Of a stretch of 51,567 nt of DNA, positions 9,261-16,752 are shown in pieces. Under the pieces are notes generated by a model. The model was given only the letters and a program-made list of their open reading frames with translations, had not been told where the DNA came from and made no database searches. Each line of letters opens with the position of its first letter. Positions within the stretch are counted from its first letter, which is position 1. The stretch is from Phycisphaerae bacterium (GTDB lineage Bacteria > Planctomycetota > Phycisphaerae > UBA1845 > JAFGLZ01). The stretch covers positions 1-51,567 of the forward strand of contig JAFGLZ010000273.1 in the NCBI GenBank assembly GCA_016927755.1, given 5' to 3'. The translations under genes were made by a program, and so were the position numbers.

Positions 9261-10391
9261 ATGTCAGATTCCCAACAGGAGTTGATCGTCGAAAGAGGCG
9301 GCTGCAGGGCGTTGTTTGCGTACGACCTTGGACGGTCCGCCGATCTGGAGGCGTGTGACCGGCGGATCACGGCCATGAAGACCCGCGCGATGATCAGGCA
9401 TCGTCGCAGTGGGCGGAGCGCGCCGAGTGCGTTCCAGCACGGCTCCCTTCCACTGCGCATAAGTCAGCAATCGGAGGCGATCTCCGTCGGCGACTATCAG
9501 ACGGATTCGGTCGTCGAGCTGGTCCTCTACGAGTTCGGGTCGGTCAGCGTGGGATACCGGATCGACATCCGGGGCTCCTTCGACAAGCTGTCGGAGTTGA
9601 GTGAAGGACTGTACGAGAATGAGGTGCTGCGGACGGACTCTCGCCGGCGCGTTGAGCAGCTTCTGGACGTCATCCGCCCCGACGTGGAGGCGCCGGAGGT
9701 GTCGGTGATCGTGGAGGACTACGTCATCTACGAGATCCACTCGGTGAGCCCGCACGTCTCGGTCCAGGAGTTATGCGACAAGCACGGACCTCGGATCGCC
9801 CAGATCCTCAGATCGGAGCAAGAGCCATTGTCGCGTGACGAGATCGACGACGCGCATGCATGTCGGATCTCTTTCGGACCGGGCGACCTGACGCTGATCG
9901 ACTGGAACGCGGCGATCGTCTTCGACGAGGAGGCTGAAGACGTTCTGGCGGTTTTGGAGTTCGCCAACACGCAACTAATGGAAATGCGATCATTGGACCG
10001 CCGACTAGATCGCGACATGGACGCCGCATACGAGGTTCTTCAGGGCTCGAAGCGACCCTACCTGTACCTGCCCGGCATTTCGGCCCTCGCCTTGCGGCGG
10101 ATCGCCGAGATGCAAGCGGACAACGCAATACTCTTCGAGGCCCTCAACAACTCCCTCAAGCTGATCGGCGATCAGTATCTGGCGCGCGTCTATCGTCTTG
10201 CGTCGCGCCGCTTCCACCTTGCGGAGTGGGACGGCAGCATCGTCCGCAAGCTCGAGACGTTGGACAGCATCTACCAGAAGATGTCCGATCGAGGGGCCGC
10301 GCTTCGGATGGAGCTTCTGGAATGGGTCATCATCCTGCTGATCGCGGCGTCGATCGTCATTTCGCTGATGCCGGGGCATTCGAAGCCGTGA
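9261..10391 (+). CDS. DUF155/YagE (RMD1-like) family protein with C-terminal membrane anchor
   Basis: A 376-residue protein of the DUF155 family, whose eukaryotic members (RMD1, RMND1, Sif2) are linked to organelle translation or cell-wall integrity; the bacterial role is not established. The N-terminal half is beta-rich (ISVGDYQTDSVVELVLYEFG region). The C-terminal half is helical and carries the family's ending: long helices followed by MELLEWVIILLIAAS, a single membrane helix at about residues 352-370, then a very short tail. This predicts a cytoplasmic protein anchored by its C-terminus. ATG 9261 is chosen over GTG 9234 because an AGAGGG ribosome-binding site sits between them. It converges with the GH130 gene, leaving 80 bases between stops. 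Confidence 0.8.
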   Translation: MSDSQQELIVERGGCRALFAYDLGRSADLEACDRRITAMKTRAMIRHRRSGRSAPSAFQHGSLPLRISQQSEAISVGDYQTDSVVELVLYEFGSVSVGYRIDIRGSFDKLSELSEGLYENEVLRTDSRRRVEQLLDVIRPDVEAPEVSVIVEDYVIYEIHSVSPHVSVQELCDKHGPRIAQILRSEQEPLSRDEIDDAHACRISFGPGDLTLIDWNAAIVFDEEAEDVLAVLEFANTQLMEMRSLDRRLDRDMDAAYEVLQGSKRPYLYLPGISALALRRIAEMQADNAILFEALNNSLKLIGDQYLARVYRLASRRFHLAEWDGSIVRKLETLDSIYQKMSDRGAALRMELLEWVIILLIAASIVISLMPGHSKP

Positions 10392-10471
10392 CGGCTTGTC
10401 GAATGGCGCGGCGATCAAGGGAAGGATTCTTGCCGAGGTCCGCCACGAGCAGGGCCATCGGCCAAGCCGGG

Positions 10472-11980
10472 TCATGGGCCGTAATCTAGAAGCAGATCGG
10501 TCAAGTCGCTCACGGATACCGTGGCAAAGCTGGTGGCCTGGTCGGACATCGCGTACGGGATAATCAGCCGGTCGTTGTGGATCATCGAGCCGCAGGAGTA
10601 GAGGACGTTGGGCACGTAGCCCTCGCGTTCCTGATCGGTGGGAATGAGGAGCGGGTCCTTCAGGCGTCCGATCACGCGTTCGGGATCCTGCCGGTCGAGC
10701 AGGATGGCGCCGATGCAGTAGCGGCGAACCGGCCCGACGCCGTGGGTCAGGACGATCCATCCCGCCTCGGTTTCGAGAGGCGAACCGCAGTTGCCGAGTT
10801 GGATCAGCTCCCAGGGCTCCCGGGGCGCCTGAAGCCTGGACGCGCCGTCCCAAGAGTAGAGGTTGTCCGACCAGAGCAGCCACAGGTTCTCGCCGTCGTG
10901 GCGAGAGACCATCAAGTAGCTGCCGTCGATTCTACGGGGGAACAGGGCGAGTCCCTTGTTCTTGATATGTCTTCCGCCGAGGGTCCGGACGTGGAAGTTG
11001 GCCAGGTCGGCCGACCGGAGGAGCATGGGCCGCGTGCGCGCGGCCCCGTAGGCCGTGTAGGTGCCCATGTAGCTGACCTGGCCGTCATCATCGACGAATC
11101 GGGTCAGGCGCAGGTCTTCCATGCCGTGGCGCTCGCTCTCGGTGGCCGGAAAGATGACGATCTCGGCGGGATGGCAATCCTCGGGAAACCTCACGTCGTA
11201 GTTCGCCCGCGCGAGCCAGAGCATTCCGGCGGCGATGTTCCTGAAGGCGGTGCGCTTGCCAGCGGTCTTCTTGACGCACGCGATGGTTCGATGGAGGGCC
11301 TCGTAGTCGAATCGATCCGGAAGCGCCTCGAGGATGCGGATGGCGAGCTCGTCGTACAGGTGCATCTCCGCCAGTTTCCGAATGAACCAAGTCTTGTCCA
11401 GCATTCTGTCGGGCGTCAGCCTCGAGGGGCGCGCGTATCTTGGCGGCGGATCGAAGGCGATATCGCCGCCGGCGCCGATGACGCCTCGCCGAAACACGAT
11501 CGAGGAGACGTGCCCCTCGCCGGTGGCGCGGAGGCTCATCAGGAAGCGAACGGCCCCCTCGGGCAGGTCGGTCTGGTCCGGGTGCATGACGATCGACGGG
11601 TTGAAGAGCGCCGCCGATTCGATGGAGTATTCGAGCGTGAAGTAGGCGCCGATCAGCAGGCGCCGCGGCTCGGAGATCCCTCTTGCGGGATCGATGTATT
11701 TCAGAACGCGGTTGAAGCTCGCCAGGAAGTCGGCCTCGACATCCCGGTGGCGAGACGAGAAATCGCTCATCACATCCTGGAGGAGCGGCGCGACATCTTC
11801 CTCCTTGATCCTCAGGAGCCGCCTCAGGATCGAGCGGATACGGCGAGGGCTTCCGAAATCGAGATACCGTGTGATGACGCGTTTATCGTCCGGCAGGAGC
11901 TTCTCGGGACGACGAACGACCTGGATGCGCGCCGGCTCGATGAGACGCGAACACGCCACGCTGATGCCTTCGGGCGCCAT
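10472..11980 (-). CDS. GH130-family beta-mannoside phosphorylase/hydrolase-like protein
   Basis: A 502-residue cytoplasmic protein (no signal peptide) with a five-bladed-propeller GH130-like core in its C-terminal half. The family hallmark G-x-E-D appears as HGMEDLRLTRF (Asp289 is the expected catalytic acid), and the C-terminal IIPYAMSDQATSFATV segment matches the family's usual closing strand. GH130 enzymes phosphorolyse or hydrolyse beta-mannosides. The first about 250 residues form a helical extension absent from the shortest members. The usual Pro after E-D is Leu here, a mild deviation. ATG 11978-11980 is preceded by an AAGGGTGGGGAG ribosome-binding site, so the longer frame to 12031 is not used. 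Whether it is a phosphorylase or a hydrolase cannot be told from motifs alone. Confidence 0.8.
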   Translation of the reverse strand: MAPEGISVACSRLIEPARIQVVRRPEKLLPDDKRVITRYLDFGSPRRIRSILRRLLRIKEEDVAPLLQDVMSDFSSRHRDVEADFLASFNRVLKYIDPARGISEPRRLLIGAYFTLEYSIESAALFNPSIVMHPDQTDLPEGAVRFLMSLRATGEGHVSSIVFRRGVIGAGGDIAFDPPPRYARPSRLTPDRMLDKTWFIRKLAEMHLYDELAIRILEALPDRFDYEALHRTIACVKKTAGKRTAFRNIAAGMLWLARANYDVRFPEDCHPAEIVIFPATESERHGMEDLRLTRFVDDDGQVSYMGTYTAYGAARTRPMLLRSADLANFHVRTLGGRHIKNKGLALFPRRIDGSYLMVSRHDGENLWLLWSDNLYSWDGASRLQAPREPWELIQLGNCGSPLETEAGWIVLTHGVGPVRRYCIGAILLDRQDPERVIGRLKDPLLIPTDQEREGYVPNVLYSCGSMIHNDRLIIPYAMSDQATSFATVSVSDLTDLLLDYGP

Positions 11981-12181
11981 ACACTCCCCACCCTTCAACG
12001 AGGTCGACGGACTCTCCGGGGCAAGACGCACTCACACCACGAGCGTGGTGATCGTCCTCGGATGAGTTCAGTGAGCGATGGCTACAGCGGTAGGCACCCG
12101 CCGTCCCGCCCCGTTCGACCAAAGAGATCGTACGATGCAGACGCCCTCCGTGGCAAGTGGCGGGGGCATGAATCGGTCGCG

Positions 12182-13426
12182 TCAGCGATCGTCAGAGGCG
12201 TGGTTATCGGAGCCGTTGGAGACCCAGTCCTTGATGGCCACACCCGTGTCCTTGACGCGTTTGAGCCAGCGTCGGGCGAAGGTGAACTCAACGGCCAGGA
12301 TCGCCAGTCCGAGGACGATGGTGGCCAAGCCCGGCCCAGGCATCGCGAGCATGACGATACCGATGATGACGACGGTCGATCCGACAATCAGGATGACGAT
12401 CCGCTTGGCGGTTCGATATGTTATCTCGGCAAACGTCGACACCTCCGTAGGGATCGGCGAGGCCAGCGGAGCGGTGTCGCGCCGTGCTCCAAGGAAGGAG
12501 GCGAGGATCGATACGAAGAGGATTCCCGCGATGACGGCAAGAGAGACGACGGTCGGGATCGGGTGATGGTGCGAGAGGAGCATCTTGACGCCGACGTAGG
12601 CAAGGATGAACACGAGTCCCATCTTGAGGTATCGAAACCGGTCCATCAGTCCGGCCAGGGCGAAGTAGAGGCTTCGGAGCCCCAAGATGGCGAAGACGTT
12701 CGAGGTGAAGACGAGGAAGGGGTCCCGCGTGACGGCAAAGATGGCGGGAATCGAGTCGATCGCGAAAAGGACGTCGGAGCTCTCGACGACCAGGAGCACG
12801 AGGAAGAGAGGCGTGGCGGCGCGTCGGCCATTGATGTGTGTGAAGAACTTGGGGCCCTCGAAATCGCCCGTGATCGGAAAGAGGCGCCGGGCGAGCTTGA
12901 CGAGGGGGTTCCGATGGGGCTCGAGGTTGTCGTGCCGGGCGATGAGCATCTTGACGGCCGTCAGCAGGAGCAGGCCGCCGAAGACGTAGATGATCCAATC
13001 GAACCGGCGGACGAGCGCGGCGCCGGCGGCGATCATCACGCCGCGCATGACCAGGGCGCCAAGGACGCCCCAGTAGAGCACGCGGTGTTGATAGATCGGG
13101 GGCACTCGGAAGTAGGTCAGGATGAGGGCGATGACGAAGATGTTGTCGAGGCTGAGGGATTTCTCGATGACGTAGCCGGTAAAGAACTGGAGGGCGGCCT
13201 GCTGCCCGGTCAGCTCGTGACCGATCTCCCGACCGATGCCGAACAACTGGTGTTTGTACAGGTAGTAGACGCCGACGTTGAAGATCAGGGCCAGGGCGAT
13301 CCAGAAGGCGGTCCAGGCCAAGGCCTCGGACGTACGGACGACGTGGGCCTTGCGGTTGACGACGCAGAGGTCCAGGGCGAGCAGTAGCAGGATGAGGGCG
13401 ACGAAGCCCGCCCAGAGCAGGATCAT
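12182..13426 (-). CDS. TerC/Alx family membrane protein with C-terminal PGPGW-type domain
   Basis: A 414-residue integral membrane protein. Residues about 1-320 form a TerC/Alx domain with multiple helices and the family motifs SLDNIFVIALI and VVESSDVLFAIDSIPAI, whose acidic residues are thought to bind metal ions. TerC/Alx proteins are linked to Mn2+ export and tellurite or alkaline stress. The C-terminal about 90 residues hold two more helices with AMPGPGLATIVLGLAILAVE, the signature of the small PGPGW membrane-protein family, so this is a fusion. ATG 13424-13426 is preferred over GTG 13444 because GGAAGGG lies at ribosome-binding distance. It follows the third Hsp20 gene on the same strand by about 225 bases and may belong to the same stress-related unit. 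Confidence 0.9.
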   Translation of the reverse strand: MILLWAGFVALILLLLALDLCVVNRKAHVVRTSEALAWTAFWIALALIFNVGVYYLYKHQLFGIGREIGHELTGQQAALQFFTGYVIEKSLSLDNIFVIALILTYFRVPPIYQHRVLYWGVLGALVMRGVMIAAGAALVRRFDWIIYVFGGLLLLTAVKMLIARHDNLEPHRNPLVKLARRLFPITGDFEGPKFFTHINGRRAATPLFLVLLVVESSDVLFAIDSIPAIFAVTRDPFLVFTSNVFAILGLRSLYFALAGLMDRFRYLKMGLVFILAYVGVKMLLSHHHPIPTVVSLAVIAGILFVSILASFLGARRDTAPLASPIPTEVSTFAEITYRTAKRIVILIVGSTVVIIGIVMLAMPGPGLATIVLGLAILAVEFTFARRWLKRVKDTGVAIKDWVSNGSDNHASDDR

Positions 13427-13652
13427 GACGCGGGACCCTTCCACATGGCATGGAAGCGATCCGGTCGCCGAAGTCCCCCCGCCCTCCCGGCTGGGGCGTT
13501 ATGCTCGCCCAGATACGTCATTCTCATAGGCACAGGATGCGTTGCGGGGGGGTCTGCTGTCAAGTCTCGCAAACCGGCCTGCGCGAGGCAGAAGGGCAGG
13601 CGTCTGGTCCGCCGTTGGGACCCACGACGGGTCAAGCGCCTGCCCCTGCGAA

Positions 13653-14141
13653 CTAGTCGGTCTTCACTTGGATTCGCTTGGGCCTCACGTCCGTGCGTTT
13701 GGCCACGGTGACCGTCAGGAGCCCGTTCTTGAACGCCGCGTCGACCTTGTCGGGGTCGACGGTGTTCGGCAGTCTGATGCTTCTCTGGAACTGTCCGTAG
13801 CGGCGTTCGTGATAGTGGTAGTTCTTCTTCTCGTCCTTTTGCTCCTGCTCGGTCCGGCCGCTGATGGTCAACACGTCACCGGTGAGCCGGATGTCGACGT
13901 CCTTGGGGTCGATTCCGGGGAGTTCGGCCTCGACCTTGACGTCGTCCTCGGTCTCCGAGACGTTCACGCGAGGGCCCCATCCGAGGCGCGATTCGAGGGT
14001 CTCGCCGGACGTCAGCGACCACGGGTCTCGCCAGAAACGATCGAACAAGTCGTCCATGTCATGACGGAACCTGGCCAACGTGGTGTCGAGCGGAAGCTCT
14101 TGCGATTCTCTTTGTTTTCTTCTCCATGGTATGAGGTTCAT
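13653..14141 (-). CDS. Hsp20/alpha-crystallin small heat-shock protein (copy 3)
   Basis: An ATP-independent holdase chaperone of 162 residues. The N-terminal about 50 residues are amphipathic, with RFRHDMDDLFDRFW typical of Hsp20 proteins. The alpha-crystallin domain spans about 55-150 (VNVSETEDDVKVEAELPGI, then KNGLLTVTVAK). The C-terminus carries the I-x-I/V anchor as RIQV. ATG 14139-14141 has an excellent AAGGGAGG ribosome-binding site; the frame to 14192 is not needed. It is the third of three tandem Hsp20 genes, 60 bases after the second. The sequences differ substantially outside the core motifs, so the copies are old paralogues and probably chaperone different clients or form mixed oligomers. 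Confidence 0.95.
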   Translation of the reverse strand: MNLIPWRRKQRESQELPLDTTLARFRHDMDDLFDRFWRDPWSLTSGETLESRLGWGPRVNVSETEDDVKVEAELPGIDPKDVDIRLTGDVLTISGRTEQEQKDEKKNYHYHERRYGQFQRSIRLPNTVDPDKVDAAFKNGLLTVTVAKRTDVRPKRIQVKTD

Positions 14142-14201
14142 GTCACACCTCCCTTCGAAACAAACGTCCTCGACGTCGGGCGCGACGATCACGGGGTACG
14201 T

Positions 14202-14600
14202 CTACGTTGTCTTGACCTCGATCCGCTTGGGCATGACGTCCTCGGATTTGGGCAGATGCAGCGTCAGGACGCCGTTCTTGTACTCGGCGCTGATGGCGGA
14301 CGGATCGATGCCCTCTCCGATGCGGAAGGCACGATGGAAGTCGCCCTCCGCGTACTCCCGAAGCAGGTATCGCGTCTGGGCCGGGTCTCGTCGAGGCTCA
14401 ACGTTCGCTTGGATCGTGAGCAGCCCGGACTCGTAGGTCACCTCGATCGCATCAGCGCTCGAACCCGGCAGATCGGCGCGGACCATGTATTCGGACTCCG
14501 ACTCGCAGATGTCCGCGTAGGGTCTGAATACGGGGCCGCTGCGCATGACCTCGGGCTGGGTCGTGGCCTGGGGTTTCTCGATTGCGGTATCGGTTGCCAT
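14202..14600 (-). CDS. Hsp20/alpha-crystallin small heat-shock protein (copy 2)
   Basis: A small heat-shock chaperone of 132 residues, the shortest of the three. The N-terminal arm is brief (about 25 residues, with a TAIEKPQATTQPE stretch) and lacks the amphipathic segment of the other two. The alpha-crystallin domain covers about 28-125 (YMVRADLPGSSADAIEV, KNGVLTLHLPK) and the C-terminal anchor is RIEV. ATG 14598-14600 follows GAAAGGAGAA. The short arm suggests it forms smaller assemblies or relies on hetero-oligomers with its neighbours; that is inference. Confidence 0.95.
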   Translation of the reverse strand: MATDTAIEKPQATTQPEVMRSGPVFRPYADICESESEYMVRADLPGSSADAIEVTYESGLLTIQANVEPRRDPAQTRYLLREYAEGDFHRAFRIGEGIDPSAISAEYKNGVLTLHLPKSEDVMPKRIEVKTT

Positions 14601-14668
14601 TGCTGGATTCTCCTTTCATCGCTCGCAGGAAACGAGTGACAACAGTGCCGTCACCGATGTCTTGGGCG

Positions 14669-15103
14669 TCAGGTCGTCTTAATCTCGATCCGCTTGGGTC
14701 GAGCGGCCTCGGCCTTGGGCATGGTGAGCGTGAGAACACCGTTGCAGAGCTTGGCCTGGACCTTCTCGGAGTCGACGTCGGACGGCAGCGTCAGGGAGCG
14801 GCTGAACGAGCCCATTCCCCTTTCCTGTCGGTGGCAGACGATGCCCTCCTGGTCGGCGGGCTTTCGCTGTCCCTTGACGGTGAGCTCGTTGCCGACGACG
14901 TAGATCTCGAGATCCTCCATCGGGACGCCGGGGATCTCCGCTTCGGCGTAGAGATTGTCGCCGTCTTCCCAGACGTTAAGGGCGGGGAAGCCGGCGGGTC
15001 TTGCTCTACCGCCGTTGGTGCCGAGATACCCGTCGAAGAGTCGATCCATTTCCCGACGGAGCTCTGAGAAAGCGGAACCTGGGGACCACTCCGACAGCAA
15101 CAT
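14669..15103 (-). CDS. Hsp20/alpha-crystallin small heat-shock protein (copy 1)
   Basis: First gene of the Hsp20 triplet, 144 residues. The N-terminal arm has SAFSELRREMDRLFDGYLG, the usual amphipathic Hsp20 helix. The alpha-crystallin domain spans about 40-135 (LYAEAEIPGVPMEDLEI, then CNGVLTLTMPK), with C-terminal anchor RIEI. The start ATG 15101-15103 has a near-perfect AAGGAGGA ribosome-binding site, so the longer frame to 15163 is not used. A perfect 7-bp inverted repeat lies 37 bases upstream in the presumed leader. The three Hsp20 genes run in one direction with gaps of about 60-70 bases, consistent with one heat-inducible transcript. Confidence 0.95.
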   Translation of the reverse strand: MLLSEWSPGSAFSELRREMDRLFDGYLGTNGGRARPAGFPALNVWEDGDNLYAEAEIPGVPMEDLEIYVVGNELTVKGQRKPADQEGIVCHRQERGMGSFSRSLTLPSDVDSEKVQAKLCNGVLTLTMPKAEAARPKRIEIKTT

Positions 15104-15139
15104 GATTCGATCCTCCTTGCGATTCTCGGTCGCAGGTTC

Positions 15140-15158
15140 GCCCATCCCGTCGATGGGC
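15140..15158 (-). promoter_or_regulatory. Perfect 7-bp inverted repeat upstream of the Hsp20 triplet
   Basis: GCCCATC and GATGGGC are separated by five bases, 37 bases upstream of the first hsp20 start. Depending on where transcription begins it is either an operator-like palindrome or a leader hairpin. It is not a CIRCE element. A regulatory role is inferred from position alone. Confidence 0.3.
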
Positions 15159-15388
15159 TTCACTTAGTCAAGGGAGCAAGATGCATGCCAAAGACCGCAG
15201 GGCGAGTCCGCGTGAATGCGGCAGCCGTGCAGTGAACGTAAATGACTATAAAGAAAGAACTTATGTAATAGGCCCTTCCCTGGTCCGTCGCGTCCATTGA
15301 GGTCAAGCGTCCGTGCAAGCGGTCTGTCAATTTGACGCAGTTGGTCAGTCTTGCAGGCAGGGCGTTGGGCGGCGTCCCGGCGGATGCG

Positions 15389-15637
15389 TCAGACGTCGAA
15401 TGGGTCGTCGTAGTGGAATCGACGAGCGACCTGCTGGACGGACCTCATTCGCCAGGCCGAGGCCATGAGCCCCGCGCCGACCATGCAGACGGCGGTTGCG
15501 ACGAGGGCGACGAGGATCTGGGGGAACAGCGCGATCATCACGCCCATGAGAACGAGCACGACTCCCAGCATCATTTGGAACTTCCACATGAGTCCCCATC
15601 CTTGGCTTTGAAAACCGAAGAAGTTGGCGTTACGCAT
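15389..15637 (-). CDS. Small two-helix membrane protein
   Basis: An 82-residue protein with hydrophobic segments at about 18-42 and 44-60 (MMLGVVLVLMGVMIALFPQ and VALVATAVCMVGAGLMAS), then a short charged tail ending YDDPFDV. No catalytic motif is visible. Two starts are plausible: ATG 15635-15637 (with AGGTG upstream) or the internal ATG 15587-15589 (with GGATGGGG upstream), which would give 66 residues. It lies about 285 bases upstream of the Hsp20 triplet on the same strand. Small membrane proteins of this kind often accompany stress genes, but no function can be assigned. Confidence 0.65.
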   Translation of the reverse strand: MRNANFFGFQSQGWGLMWKFQMMLGVVLVLMGVMIALFPQILVALVATAVCMVGAGLMASAWRMRSVQQVARRFHYDDPFDV

Positions 15638-16023
15638 GACGCACCTGAGCTGCCTTCAACAGGAAACGAACGGTCCAATGACGAAATCCCGGGCATCAGG
15701 CTTCAGGCCTCAGGCTACAGACCTCAGTCCTTGCTCCCTGCAACCTGGGGCCGGAAGCCGACTTTGGGAGGCGTCAATGGCTGTCAATGCACCACAATAC
15801 CGCATAATGCGCACTTTCTCGCGTGGGCTTCCCGTTGGCAAGCTCGGCGAGAGGGTTGTCCGGACTTCGCGTGGTACTGGTCACACCAAGAATCTCCCCG
15901 GCCAATGGGCTCCGCTGGTGATGATAAGGGGCTCAGCGCACCGCTGATCGGGCTGCGAGAGCGAACGCCGGGGGGCCTCCTTCCTGGCGCGCGGCGCGGA
16001 TCGGCGATCGGGCAAATCCGAGG
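15638..16023. other. Intergenic region with a heptad tandem repeat
   Basis: This 386-base region between two minus-strand genes has no supported coding frame. It contains a short tandem repeat (see 15696-15727). The rest is unstructured as far as I can see, apart from short G/C-rich self-complementary stretches near 15910-15970. The promoter of the small membrane protein probably lies just above 15637. Confidence 0.4.
15696..15727 (+). repeat. Heptad tandem repeat, about 4.5 units
   Basis: Units TCAGGCT, TCAGGCC, TCAGGCT, ACAGACC and a partial TCAG follow one another without spacing. It is a degenerate 7-base direct repeat in intergenic DNA. It resembles simple intergenic repeats I associate with planctomycete genomes, though that link is from memory and not shown here. 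Confidence 0.6.
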
Positions 16024-16491
16024 CTACTTGTCTGACTTGAAGCGCGAAGCGGCCTTCTCGTAGGCGCTGTCCAGCTCGCCCATGGCGGCGTCGAGGCCGG
16101 ACTTGAGGGATTTCCAGGCCTCGCCGGTGGCGGTTTTGGACTTTTCGAGCTTCTCTTTGGTCTCGGCGATCTTCTTGTCGAGGTCGGCCTTTGTCTTGTC
16201 GTACTCGGCCTTGGCCTCTTGTCCCTTGGCGTCGGCGTGCTTCTTGAGCTCGTCGAGCTTCTTCTCGAGGTCGGCCAGTTTGGTTTCCATGGACTGGAGG
16301 GCCTCGTCCTTCTTGACGGCGAGGAAGCCCTTTGCGGCGTCGACGGCCTCTCCTGCCTTGGCCTTGACCTGCTCGGCGGTGGGTGCCGGGTTGGCTGAGG
16401 TGGGGGGGGCGGGCTCCTGCTCCTGCTTGCCGCAGCCGGCGAAGCCGAGCATGCAGGCGATCAGACCGATCCAGGTTCTCCTAGCGACCAT
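16024..16491 (-). CDS. Coiled-coil lipoprotein
   Basis: A 155-residue predicted lipoprotein. The signal peptide ends in the lipobox GFAGC, with Cys20 as the lipid attachment site. A Pro/Ala/Thr-rich linker (about 25-40) leads into one long Lys/Glu/Ala-rich helix (about 40-150) with heptad spacing, typical of an extended coiled coil. The protein is probably tethered to a membrane and faces the periplasm, where it could act as a spacer or structural element. No enzymatic motif is present. ATG 16489-16491 has an AAGGAG ribosome-binding site. Similarity to LEA/apolipoprotein-like proteins would be compositional only. Confidence 0.85.
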   Translation of the reverse strand: MVARRTWIGLIACMLGFAGCGKQEQEPAPPTSANPAPTAEQVKAKAGEAVDAAKGFLAVKKDEALQSMETKLADLEKKLDELKKHADAKGQEAKAEYDKTKADLDKKIAETKEKLEKSKTATGEAWKSLKSGLDAAMGELDSAYEKAASRFKSDK

Positions 16492-16752
16492 GGCGTGACT
16501 CCTTGAGTTTGGTGTTGCTCGGCCCTCTGAGGATCCGAGGGCGGTGACCCGACGGGGCGGGGGACGGGCAATCTTACCGCGTCCCTATAACTTTGGATGC
16601 GCGGCCGGCGTTTCCATGTCAGAAAACCCGAGGTCTTCATCCCAAGCAGTTACGAAGCCAGCTCTCCGACATTCTCGATCACCTTGACGATGGCGTCGGC
16701 GTATTGCCATATCCTCTCGGGGCCGTGGGGCGCCGAGAGGCTGTGCAGGACG

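Noticed and set aside
10577..13387. Plus-strand open frame of 936 codons.
   Set aside because: It lies opposite the GH130 and TerC genes, spans the gap between them and has an Asp/Gly/Glu-rich composition typical of antisense frames in GC-rich DNA.
15140..15158. CIRCE (HrcA operator) upstream of the Hsp20 genes.
   Set aside because: The palindrome arms and spacer do not match the TTAGCACTC-N9-GAGTGCTAA consensus.
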